A DNA stretch of 64,000 nt, taken from Evernia prunastri (taxonomy: Eukaryota; Ascomycota; Lecanoromycetes; Lecanorales; Parmeliaceae). The notes below the pieces were generated by a model. It had not been told where the DNA came from. It saw nothing but the letters and a program-made list of their open reading frames with translations, and did not search any database. Every line of letters begins with the position of its first letter. Position 1 is the stretch's first letter. Position numbers and translations under genes: made by a program. Location of the stretch: assembly GCA_003184365.1 (NCBI GenBank), contig NKYR01000156.1:5096-69095 (forward strand), written 5' to 3'. Shown piece after piece: positions 50,755 through 62,099 of this stretch.

Positions 50755-53700
50755 AAAGTTATGATATTTCGCGAATAGTTTTTCTTTGATCTGGTTAAAA
50801 GTGAGAGTCTCAGGCTCACTGATCTGAATATAAAATATTGTTGATAATGTCTCGAATTCGTATGAAGAGTTTAGATGAGAAGAATTATCGCAACAGCGCT
50901 TATATTTGACATTTGATTCACATAAATAAGACTTATTGCGTGAATGAGTCTTAGATAAGCGCGGACCAGTTATGAGGGACGCTTTTGGAATTATCGTCAA
51001 TGTAAACAGCTTGCAATTCTTTTTGCGTGCGAAGTTGTAGTACGTCGAGATAGCTATTTCACAAATATTCAGTGACGAGTCGTCAACTGTCTTCGATGCA
51101 TTGCTGTCACTGAAGTCGTCGATATTAGAGTCACTCTCTACAGTCTGTAGAGATGAAGATGCGATAAATGAAGATGACAGTGTGAAGTCACGTGCAACGC
51201 TAGAAATCGACATGCGGTTCGGCAAAATCTCGGATATAGCGTTTTTGAACGATTCAGATGCTTCTAAATCTTTCGAAGAATGTGTTAAGACTTTCGACTT
51301 GATAGCGCTAGATTCGATTTGTGCTATTAACGATAGAAAGGCAAGATTTTCAGATAAGAACGTCTTATCGTCGTCATGATTGCAACGATCTGATACGAAG
51401 AGTATCTTGTTCAGTAACATATCCAGCAGCACTTCATGCTTGTTCATTCATAATTTATCTAAAATAATGTCGTGATTACTCAATGAAGCGATAAGCATAA
51501 GATAAGTGTCTTTTCTATAATCGACGACTTTCAAATTCGACAGTAGACAGTGAATTATCTATTTCTTAGATAGCTTGTCATCGTAATTTCTCAGAGATTT
51601 CGATACAGACAGCGAAAGAGATCGATACGAGAACTTTATTGATCACGATGTAAGTCTTAGTACAGTCGAAATCAATAAGGCAGATATCGAATTGCATCGT
51701 CTTTTTCTGAGGCGAGAGTGTAATAAATATTTTGAACGGTCGTCGTGCTAAGCGATCATTTGAAGTTTTCGCTAAGCATACTTCTAGAGTATCTTCTATC
51801 GTGACTTTGAAAAAGATTATTCTTTTTTCGAGTCGAAGAAATCATCGATTTCGTTAAGATTGTTTTGATCGATCATATTCTCGTCGTCTGCAGTCATTGC
51901 GTAAATCTTTATTTTCTAAAAGATCTTCTTATCAGCAGCGTTTGATTTCGATAAAGGATAATCTCGTCTTAAATAATCAGTTACATCACATTTTTAGCAT
52001 ATGAATTTCTTGATAATGAGATTAGTCTTATTGATAGATATGGTCGGTGTGACTAAGAGAGAAACAACTCGAGAGGGTCGCACTTGAGCGCCTGATTTTG
52101 TTTCAGTGATCTGTCTTATCGTCCTCTTTTTCGCATAGCGGGCACGTTGTATATTATCAAGTCTCCGTAAGTATTTCTTAGCGGCTTTGATGATAGAAAA
52201 GTCGCTAATAATATCTCATGACTTCTGAAGACTCGGACGAATTTTGTTGTAAAGATATCTAAGCAGGGTTTTCTCGTTCGTGCTTAAGATCGTCTCAAAA
52301 CGAATGAACTCAGCATAGAAATCGATGAATTTCTGCGAGTTGAGCATATGTAACGCTTCATATTGTCGACTCATATTATTCTTTCGATTCGAGTTCTTAT
52401 AGATATCGATCAGTTCGTTCAGAATCTCGATATAATTGATATAAGAGTTAGAGCAATCTCGAAGACGTCTGTTCATGATGTACTTTATAATCTTGTCATC
52501 GAGTTTGAAAAGAACGTAGATGACAGCGACGTCACTTGTGAGATATCAGTCATCGTTGACTAGAAGCTTATTGTTCATTTGTGATAGTTAGTCATCTCAT
52601 TTCGATTTATTGATGTTTAGAAAAACAGAAGAGTTAAAAATCTTGAAAGACTTATTCTTCTTAACAGCGCTTTGAGAGTCTGAATCGACTTTGAAATTCT
52701 CTTCGTCGTCGTTATTTTGATTATTCTTTTCGACAAAGAAGACGATTGTATCTCGAAGTTCGATCAGACTGTTTCTTGACTGACGAATGCTTAGATTAAT
52801 ATTGCGTTTGATAAGTCGATCGATTTTCTTCTGGAGATCTTTCATGATGACGACAGCTTCATTCAACGACTTCTAAGTTCTCTGATTTCTGATAACGTCT
52901 TTCTTATATCATTTCGCGACTTCTAGAAACACATTGCGCTGTTCGCGTAGTTCGTCTAGATAAGCGAAAAAAATAGCAGAATCTCTCTTTATCAAGAACT
53001 GAAGTTGTTCGAAGTTAGTAACGTGATTGAGGTCGTTTATCTGATTCGTCTGAGTGACTGCTTCGTCTGCTAATTTAGAATAACGTCGATACTAAGTCTG
53101 ATGCGTAATAAGTTTCAAAGTTTTGACGATATCTGCATTGCGAGTTATGAGGGCGGAGAGAGCATTAGATACTTCGAAAGATGTGATAATAAGGATGATG
53201 TGCAGAGCTGAAAAGATCTTTAGACAGCGAAAGGATTTTGATAGCAATTAAACGTTTCGATATTGAAGAATGCGAATAATGAATAATTGCAAGAAGAAGA
53301 AGGATGAAGAGGTATCTAAATATTTCGTAGAATATAATGAGAGTCAATTCTGTCTAGAAGGAGATTCTTTACAATTCTCTCGATGTTGTTTATTCAAAAA
53401 AAAATTGACAAAGAAATTTGCTTTATTCTTCGCTTGCGATAAAGAGATACGTGTAACTTCGTCGTTTATTACTCGATTATGAAATCGTAAAGAACATAAT
53501 AAAATGAAATGATATTCTTTCGATTAATTAGAACTTCGTCGGGGGTTAAAGGGATATTGACGAACTTTTTGCGAGCAAATTTGACGAAGATAAGAGTCTT
53601 GCGGGGGGTGTAATAAGGCGAGCTGTTATTGGATAATGACGCCGTGAAGAATCTAAATATCTCTGATAATATTCTTTCGAACGATGTAGTCGAAATTGAC

Positions 53701-53797
53701 TGAAGTTGATGGTTTTGAGATGGAATTGTGACGACTTCTTTAGATTCGCTAGCCGTACGAATGATCTCAGTACGTTTTTATTGACTGATTTAGAGAC
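50755..53797 (-). pseudogene. RIP-degraded Ty3/gypsy relic, gag and protease part
   Basis: The 5' part of the same relic, on the minus strand. 52597-52866 and 52216-52476 are gag-like (the second contains SRQYEALHMLNSQKFIDFYA, a typical gag core pattern), and 50728-51447 is the region before RT. Many stops and high AT content fit RIP. The 5' LTR could not be recognised; its end may lie near 53540-53797. Confidence 0.75.
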
Positions 53798-54366
53798 TGT
53801 TACGACCGTACCCTGGTCCCTACCAGGGCCTTCCAGCACCTTCCTCCTTTGTTAGCCCTGCAGCCCTATGGGGGCCTCCATAGGGCTGGGGCATGGCCTA
53901 CATATAGCCATGCCACCCTCCTACATAGCTAGGTAGACTCTTTATCCTTCGTCTACTATACCCATACTGGCTATGCCTATGCTGGTCTTGACAGAGACGA
54001 CCCTCTGTCTCGATACGAGCTCTTTGAAATTCGATTCGTCTGTATAATAGACTATTCTCAAGAATACGATGTCTCAAGTCAGTTAAGGTGTCTTGACAAA
54101 GCTCTTGACAGCAATACTTTTTGAATTTGTTCGCTGAATCGAATGGAGTGAGTGTGGGATGAGCTAGTTGTAACGTTAGAATCGGTACAGATATGAGATC
54201 AATGTAGATGTATTGAATAAGACAACTAGCTAAGGAGCGAATATCTACATGACATGAGGCTGATATGTAGGAGAAGGTCTTTGTCAAGCCGCGCTAAGCC
54301 CTATGGGCCAAACAAAGGAGGAAGGTGCTGGGAGGCCCTGGTAGGGACCAGGGTACGGTCTTAACA
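53798..54366. mobile_element. Element with 55-bp inverted ends (MITE-like or solo LTR)
   Basis: The 569-bp unit starts TGTTACGACCGTACCCTGG, and its right end is the inverted copy of about 55 bp with two or three mismatches (CTTAACA at the end). Both ends contain the hairpin CCCTGGT/ACCAGGG. TG...CA ends would also fit an LTR, but the long inverted repeats favour a MITE. No duplicated target was found. A 129-codon minus-strand frame in the middle (53898-54287) has no recognisable domain. Confidence 0.55.
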
Positions 54367-54374
54367 ATAGACTT

Positions 54375-54386
54375 NNNNNNNNNNNN
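54375..54386. other. Assembly gap of 12 Ns
   Basis: The sequence left of the gap is the end of the inverted-repeat element plus ATAGACTT. The sequence to its right repeats the element's last 96 bases. The gap length is probably nominal. Confidence 0.95.
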
Positions 54387-54482
54387 GAGAAGGTCTTTGT
54401 CAAGCCGCGCTAAGCCCTATGGGCCAAACAAAGGAGGAAGGTGCTGGGAGGCCCTGGTAGGGACCAGGGTACGGTCGTAACA
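54387..54482. repeat. Second partial copy of the inverted-repeat element end
   Basis: These 96 bases repeat 54271-54366 almost exactly, ending GTCGTAACA where copy one ends GTCTTAACA, and then run into different AT-rich DNA. This shows that the right end is a real element boundary. Confidence 0.9.
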
Positions 54483-56429
54483 ATATTAATATATAGAAAA
54501 TATTAAAATAGAGCTACATTAAAATATCTTAAATTTATATATATAGTTAATATAGATCTTAGATATTCTACGACTTTTAAGATAGCGTGCTTAATTAGCT
54601 CGCTAGACCTCTCGAGTACGCTCTTATTAAAATTTAATATATTCTTTTTGCAATTTCAATCGTTCTGTTTTTTTCGCATATAATATTATTAAACTTTCGT
54701 AGTGTAAGATAGCAAGGGTCTTGTTATGATCACTCTGCAGAAGGCTACGGTTACCACTATTATGACTATCGCAGAAGTCTTCTGCAGAAGAGATTAGATC
54801 ATGTTAGTATTAATCTCTTCGTAGTATTCTCTACTTAAGCAGTCAGTCTTCATAAAAGACAATTAAGACTTTTATATATTATATATAATTATATGTCTTA
54901 AGCATTCCAATTGATAGCAATATCTTATTTTATTAGCTAGATTTATTATTTAATAATTCTTTAGCATTAAAAATATCTTTTATTAATTTACTATTTTTTA
55001 CTTCATTTACTTATTTCGCTATTACTTAATATCGTTATTTATTTAAACGACTATTTATATTATATTAATCTCGTTAGTCTATTATAATAGTCTTTAGCAG
55101 TTATTATTATTATATCGATCTAAAATCTACTATAAGTCGTTATCGTGATATCGTCTAATATCGTCTTTGCTTTATCTTATCTAGATAATAATCTTATTCG
55201 AACTATCTTTCAAATTTACGTATTCGTTAAGATTATCGATCGAATCTATCTATAAGATATTTTTTATGAAGTTAATCTTATTATTAAATATATTTGCGAT
55301 AAATATTCTCGTTTTAAATAAATAATCTTATTTATAATAATAACTCGTATATTAAAACGCTTTATCTCGATCGAATTATTAGACTTTTTAATTTACTAAG
55401 TTATCGATATTACTATATTTAAACGATTTATATAAATCTTTAACGATCGAATTTACGATTATCGAAGACTTTCGCAATTAATACTATACGTATATCAATA
55501 AGATTTATCTTTCAAAAATTTACTTCTATACGTTTAAAATCATCTATATTTAAATTATATATCTCGTTTTTATTAATCTTTATTATTACGAAAGTAATCT
55601 TTATCAACTTTATAAAAAAAGTTATTTATAATCGTTTAATTAATTTTAAATTATTATTTATAATAAACGAAGAAATTATTCGTAGAATAATGAATAAGAT
55701 TATATAAATAGCGATAATATAAATTGTTACTACTATACGAGTAAATAATATTAATTCTACTTTTTCAAACGATAACGATATTTCTAATATATTTATTTTA
55801 ATTATACCTAGTTTAAGATAAAATATTAACGAATTAAGATTTTTCGATTTTTATTATAATAATAAAATAGTTTATATCGATTTAGTTATAAAATACGTCG
55901 AAAAGAATATTTACTTTTGAGACGTTTATTTATTTATTAATCGCGTTTAATATTAATTCTTATTTAATAAAAATATTAAGTTAATATAAAAAAATCTTTA
56001 ATTAAAATTTCGAAATAAAGTCTTATTTCAATAAATCGATTAGATTTTTAATATTAAACGACGTATTATTAACTACGATACGAATTTAAAGAAATAGTTT
56101 AAATTATTTATAAAACGTTTTAAGTAATTCTCTTTTATAGTCGTCGATACTTTATATAAAAAAATTTATATTTTATAAAATATTTTTTTACGAGTTCTTC
56201 GAGCTGTTAAAGACTTTAATATTAATAATATTATCTCGCAGCTCGATTTTATCTATATTAATATTAATCGCGATTTTTAAATATTTATATAACGTTTCAT
56301 TAAGCGATTTATCGTAAACTTATTTTTTATTAAATTCGATAATTATAAGTATAAGTAATAAGCGTATATCGATAAGAGAATCGATTTATATCGATCTAAA
56401 AGATTACTTTATTATAATAATTTGAATAA
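54483..56429. repeat. AT-rich, RIP-degraded desert
   Basis: Nearly 2 kb of very AT-rich sequence, full of TAAT/ATTA and stop codons in all frames, with a slightly less AT-rich patch near 54700-54850. No family could be recognised. Confidence 0.7.
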
Positions 56430-56936
56430 TTGATTGATTGATTGCTTAATACGCCTATCTAGTAAACTACTTTACTAATCAGGGAGTTCCTCGAATATTT
56501 GTAGCGCTGAAGAAACCTTTCGGACAAAAACTTCAACTTATCCTCTCGTGTTATCATTGTTGTCAACTCTTAGTCTTTGACTGTCAAGTTGTTGCCACAA
56601 ACCACTGTCACTTCCGTTCTCTTTCAGTCTGCCGCTATTGTTTCCGTGATTGTCTCACATCATCATTTATCTTTGCTTCCCCTCTTCTCCTTACCCTTTT
56701 TCTTGTTTTTGGTTTCTTTGTCTAGTCCTAGCGGTAATTTGGACCGAGCCAATTGCTCTTGGGCCAGCGAGAATTGATCGAGACGTCCTATTTTGATCAT
56801 CCATCGTGCGGCAGCGCGTATTCCGTGCTTCTGTGTCAAGATTTGTCGATAATCTGACGTGCCGACTTGTGCAATGAGTTCTCTTCTCTCTTTCGCCAGT
56901 TCCGGGCAGAACAGTAATATGTGTTTGACCGTCTAA
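56430..56936 (-). mobile_element. 5'-truncated Tad-like LINE, 3' end fragment
   Basis: About 500 bp that match 57781-58287, read on the minus strand and ending in a (TCAA)n tail, here seen as TTGATTGATTGATTG on the plus strand. The match stops at GACCGTCT, after which unrelated sequence starts; 5' truncation of this kind is typical of LINE insertion. Confidence 0.8.
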
Positions 56937-56962
56937 ATAATTATTATTAGCAAAGCGTATAN

Positions 56963-57411
56963 GTCACCGGAAACGACGATTTCGCCATTCACGGCAACCT
57001 GATTCATTGGAGCTCTACCAAAAGCAAACGAGTCACCCGGTCAGTCCTCGCCTCCGAAATTTACGGTATGGTAGCAGGCGTTGACATGGCTATCGCAATC
57101 GGCACCACGCTGCAGATCTTTACCTCGCAGCTCGGACTACCGCTGATTCCAACGATCGTTTGCACGGATTCGTATTCACTCTACGAATGCCTCGTCAAGC
57201 TCGGCAGCACCAAGGAAAAGCGCTTGATGATCGATATCATGGCGCTCAGACAATCCTACGAACGCCGCGAGCTGCTCGAAATCCGATGGAGCAATGGCGC
57301 TGATAACCCTGCCGATGCCATGACGAAATCGACCGCCAATAAAGCCCTAGAAGCTTTTGTTTCTGATAACACGATCACGGTAAGAATAGATGGATGGGTC
57401 AAGCGTGGATA
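56963..57411 (+). pseudogene. Ty1/copia 3' fragment, RNase H domain
   Basis: The frame is open from the single N at 56962 to a TAG just before 57412. It matches the C-terminal RNase H region of fungal copia polyproteins: KRVTRSVLASEIYGM, a conserved TDS, and NPADAMTKS near the end. The upstream part of the element is missing at the N join. It is not RIP-mutated. The matching 3' LTR follows 50 bp downstream, after a purine-rich stretch (AGCACAAAAGAAGAG). Confidence 0.85.
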
Positions 57412-57461
57412 GGAAGCTCTATGGAGGCAGCAGGGTCCAAGCACAAAAGAAGAGTTGCCAG

Positions 57462-57687
57462 TGTTAGTATGCATTAATAGCATCTATGTTCATAGCACAG
57501 TAGAGGCTGGTGATAGTTGACTGCGCGCCTAGCGCAACACTAGGCACACACACTAGCTAAGCGAAGAGGTATATCTTGCCTCTTCGCCTGCACCTCTTAG
57601 CAATGCATCTACATTTACAATTATCAAGACTATGCATATGCAAGTAGTGATAAGTAACTGGACAATCACACCTATGTGAAACCAACA
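57462..57687 (+). repeat. 3' LTR of the copia fragment (probable)
   Basis: Begins TGTTAGTATG and ends CCAACA, 226 bp, directly after a polypurine-like stretch downstream of the copia RNase H frame. There is no second copy in the window, so the limits rest on the TG...CA ends and position. Confidence 0.65.
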
Positions 57688-57780
57688 CTTTTGAACTTCT
57701 ATTAAATTCGAAGTCAGAAATAAATTTTTAGCGATTATTTAATCGAATAAAATTTAATATATTTAATAAATTTTAATCTA

Positions 57781-60700
57781 TTGATTGATTGATTGATTGC
57801 TTAATACGCCTATCTAGTAAACTACTTTACTAATCAGGGAGTTCCTCGAATATTTGTAGCGCTGAAGAAACCTTTCGGACAAAAACTTCAACTTATCCTC
57901 TCGTGTTATCATTGTTGTCAACTCTTAGTCTTTGACTGTCAAGTTGTTGCCACAAACCACTGTCACTTCCGTTCTCTTTCAGTCTGCCGCTATTGTTTCC
58001 GTGATTGTCTCCTTCTATGCCTTCTTTTTGCTTCCCCTCTTCTCCTTACCCTTTTTCTTGTTTTNGGTTTCTTTGTCTAGTCCTAGCGGTAATTTGGACC
58101 GAGCCAATTGCTCTTGGGCCAGCGAGAATTGATCGAGACGTCCTATTTTGATCATCCATCGTGCGGCAGCGCGTATTCCGTGCTTCTGTGTCAAGATTTG
58201 TCGATAATCTGGCGTGCCGACTTGTTCAATGAGTTCTCTTCTCTCTTTCGCCAGTTCCGGGCAGAACAGTAATATGTGTTTGACCGTCTGTTTTCTACAG
58301 CCGCATGAGCACTCAGCGTTTCGAATACCAGGTACCTTCATTCGATAGAGAAAATCATTGAGACCTATCTTCTCGCTTCGAAGTTGTACTGCCATTGAGC
58401 TTTCTGCTTTCCTTAGCTTGGAGTGGTAATCGAATCTATTGTCAAAGAGACCGCCTTCCTGAGCCGGACTTCTAACCGGTGTAGAGATTTTCGCTTGATA
58501 TCTGGACCATCGATCTAGCCATTGTTGACGGGCCCAGTCTTGGACCCTTTGATCAATTGCTTTGACGTCTTGATATTCCTCTACGTCTTTGATTGGGTTG
58601 ATCCAGTTCTTTTTCCTCCTTGTTGTACAAGCCGCCTCATGCCACTCTTTGACTCCTAAGGAGCGAAGCGCCCAGGCCTCTTTCTCTTTTGCCGGGACGG
58701 CGGTATCAGTCGTTTCTTCTTCTTTTTGCCTTGCAGTTTGTTCCAGATGTGCATGTTTCCCTCCTGCGTTACCAGATGAATCCCACCACTGGCCTGTTGT
58801 TGCATCACTAGTCGGTCAAGCTGGATTTCTATTGGTGCAATTGCCGCTTCCGCCTCCAAAACTGGTACTGGGGTAGCTTTGAATGCACCGAGAACGGTTC
58901 GTAAGCAGTCATTTTGAATAATTGCTAGCCTTTTTATATGACTCTTGGTGGCCTCTGAAGTGCCCTTTGGTTGATGCCAGATTGAGGCCGCAAAGGTCAA
59001 CATTGGCCTCATTACTGCATTGTATACCAATCTGCACTTTTGAAAGGTGGCTCCCCATGTCGATCCCGCGAGGCATTTGATCGCGCGGCCTTGATTTGTT
59101 GATTTGGCTTTGAGTTGAGCTATGTGGGGTCCCCATCTCAGCTTTGAGTCGACTTGCAGGCCCAGAACTCTGATATTCGCTTCTGGTTCTATGACTGTAT
59201 TGTCAAAATTTATTGCCATCTTCATATTGAACTTCTTTGGGGTTCGAGACATATGAAGCAGCTCATATTTCTGTGCAGCGAACGACGCTCCATGAGTTGC
59301 AGCCCATTTTAAGCAGAGATTGTGCGCCTTTTCCAGATTGACGCAATTGGCTTCTGTGCTTTCGCTGTAAGCCAGCAAGTGTATATCGTCAACAAATTCC
59401 CCAACCTGCACGGGTAGATTTGCCTTCACGCAGCTTTCTATCAAAGGCGCATTGAAGAACAAGAACAAAACTGGCGAGATTGGAGATCCTTGTGGAATTC
59501 CCGTCTTCACCTCCTCAATTGCACTGGTCTTCCCTCCCAATGTTATCGATGTTGCTCTTTCCTGTAGAAAACTTTCCGTCCATTTAACAATAAAGCTTGG
59601 CACTCGNTGTTGATTTGGCTTTGAGTTGAGCTATGTGGGGTCCCCATCTCAGCTTTGAGTCGACTTGCAGGCCCAGAACTCTGATATTCGCTTCTGGTTC
59701 TATGACTGTATTGTCAAAATTTATTGCCATCTTCATATTGAACTTCTTTGGGGTTCGAGACATATGAAGCAGCTCATATTTCTGTGGAGCGAACGACGCT
59801 CCATGAGTTGCAGCCCATTTTAAGCAGAGATTGTGCGCCTTTTCCAGATTGACGCAATTGGCTTCTGTGCTTTCGCTGTAAGCCAGCAAGTGTATATCGT
59901 CAACAAATCCCCCAACCTGCACGGGTAGATTTGCCTTCACGCAGCTTTCTATCAAAGGCGCATTGAAGAACAAGAACAAAACTGGCGAGATTGGAGATCC
60001 TTGTGGAATTCCCGTCTTCACCTCCTCAATTGCACTGGTCTTCCCTCCCAATGTTATCNATCAGTCGTTTCTTCTTCTTTTTGCCTTGCAGTTTGTTCCA
60101 TATGTGCATGTTTCCCTCCTGCGTTACCAGATGAATCCCACCACTGGCCTGTTGTTGCATCACTAGTCGGTCAAGCTGGATTTCTATTGGTGCAATTGCC
60201 GCTTCCGCCTCCAAAACTGGTACTGGGGTAGCTTTGAATGCACCGAGAACGGTTCGTAAGCAGTCATTTTGAATAATTGCTAGCCTTTTTATATGACTCT
60301 TGGTGGCCTCTGAAGTGCCCTTTGGTTGATGCCAGATTGAGGCCGCAAAGGTCAACATTGGCCTCATTACTGCATTGTATACCAATCTGCACTTTTGAAA
60401 GGTGGCTCCCCATGTCGATCCCGCGAGGCATTTGATCGCGCGGCCTTGATTTGTTGATTTGGCTTTGAGTTGAGCTATGTGGGGTCCCCATCTCAGCTTT
60501 GAGTCGACTTGCAGGCCCAGAACTCTGATAGTCGCTTCTGGTTCTATGACTGTATTGTCAAAATTTATTGCCATCTTCATATTGAACTTCTTTGGGGTTC
60601 GAGACATATGAAGCAGCTCTTATTTCTGTGGAGCGAACCACGCTCCATGAGTTGCAGCCCATTTTAAGCAGAGATTGTGCGCCTTTTCCAGATTGACGCA

Positions 60701-61397
60701 ATTGGCTTCTGTGCTTTCGCTGTAAGCCAGCAAGTGTATATCGTCAACAAATCCCCCAACCTGCACGGGTAGATTTGCCGTGGTTCCAGACCGTGTGGAC
60801 AGCCTCAGTGAGAGTCTCTAATGCGGTCTCCGCTGATCGTTTCCTTCTTGCTCCCATCTGTTGTGCTGGCAGCATTTTGTGTTCCTCGGCTATATTGTTG
60901 AGTCTCTTTGAGATCACTGTCTCTAACGCTTTACCGAGTGTATCGAGAAGTGCAATAGGCCTGTATGACTTCGGCTCAGAGTAGTCTTTTTTACCTGGTT
61001 TCTTGAGAATTATCGTGTTTGCTTCTTTAAAGTGTTTTGGGTGGTATCCGACATCGAAACAAGCTTGAAAGAGATGAGAAATTGAGTCTATCAGTTTTGT
61101 TTCTGTTACCGTTCGCAGAAACCTATTGGGAATTCCAGTGATACCCGGAGCTTTGTCTGCCGCTGGATGCCATATAGCTTCACGGACTTCTTTGTTACTG
61201 AGTCTACCGTTTTCTTCTAGGGGTTCGGGATATCTTGTTTCAGCAATGTCGCTTAAGTCCGCTATCGGTGAAGGGGGAACTAAGACTCTTCTTAAGGCTC
61301 TCACTTTGCCTTCGAAGTCCTTTGCTTTGCCTCCGTTCCCGTCTTTAATCGCTGGAAACTGTGGTAATTCTTTGGGTTTGCCGCTTTGTTGTCTCCC
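57781..61397 (-). mobile_element. Tad-like LINE, rearranged and partly duplicated by assembly joins
   Basis: Minus-strand LINE ending in the (TCAA)n tail at 57781-57799. The 5' part (60780-61304) codes for early RT (AADKAPGITGIPNRFLRT, YRPIALLDTLGKALE). 58656-59603 codes for later RT with the GIPQGSPISP motif and the catalytic FVDD, followed by thumb and linker. 58015-58395 codes for the C-terminal Cys-rich end (C-x-C-G-C...H...C). Between them 59608-60058 and 60060-60779 repeat the same RT segment, joined by single Ns at 59607 and 60059; another N is at 58065. At 60779/60780 an RT portion is deleted. The base composition is not RIP-like, but no complete frame survives. Confidence 0.85.
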
Positions 61398-61651
61398 CCG
61401 TAAAAATTACTTAATAAACTCAAATAATATCGCTTCGACTCTATCGTATAGAAATATCGCGTAATAAATTCTTATAATCTTTCTAAAAATTAAGATATTT
61501 TATCGTCGAGATCGAAAGAGAGCGTTTGAAATATATTGTAGAGATCTATATCGTTAAAAAGCGCGTTTAATACGTTTCGAAAGAAATTTTCTAAAGAATT
61601 TAAAGTTGAAAAATCTAAAGTAGAAGAATTATTAGCACGTGATTAAATTAT
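61398..61651. repeat. AT-rich RIP-like sequence
   Basis: A short AT-rich stretch without coding sense, starting exactly at the 5' break of the LINE. Confidence 0.5.
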
Positions 61652-61917
61652 CGAGATTATGTGATAGGACACTTAGTTATATTAACTATGAAGTGCTATG
61701 ATACAAAGGGCGACCTATGTAGGGCGGTGCCAAAGTCGGTCTTGGCCCGGCCTTGGCGATCCTCTACCCTACAATTTCAACACTCCCCTTCGCCCGCATA
61801 TTTCAAGCGCCGGGTTATCAAAGTGAGCCTAGTGTCGGATAGCTAAAGTTAGAAATCGGATAGTCAAAGTGAGACTAGCGTCGGATAACTGTCGAGCTTA
61901 TGTGATAGGACACTTAA
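61652..61917. repeat. GC-richer insert bounded by 25-bp direct repeats
   Basis: The sequence CGAGxTTATGTGATAGGACACTTA occurs at 61652-61676 and again at 61893-61917. Between them are about 216 bp of normal composition with three copies of a TCGGATA motif. This might be a small mobile element or a local duplication. Confidence 0.5.
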
Positions 61918-62099
61918 TTTTACTTTTTGTCAAAAAACGGTTTTTTGAAAATTAAATTTTCACATTACTTAATGCATATCAAAAGTCTATCAAAACATGA
62001 TCGAAGAATATATGTGGAAAATTCTTCTAGCTGCATAAAATCTTTCTAGTTGCATAAAAACGATATATTGTAAGACCTTCGATGATCGATTATGAAGTT
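61918..62099. other. Non-coding AT-rich spacer
   Basis: No feature recognised apart from a small inverted repeat around AAAAAACGGTTTTTTG. Confidence 0.4.
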
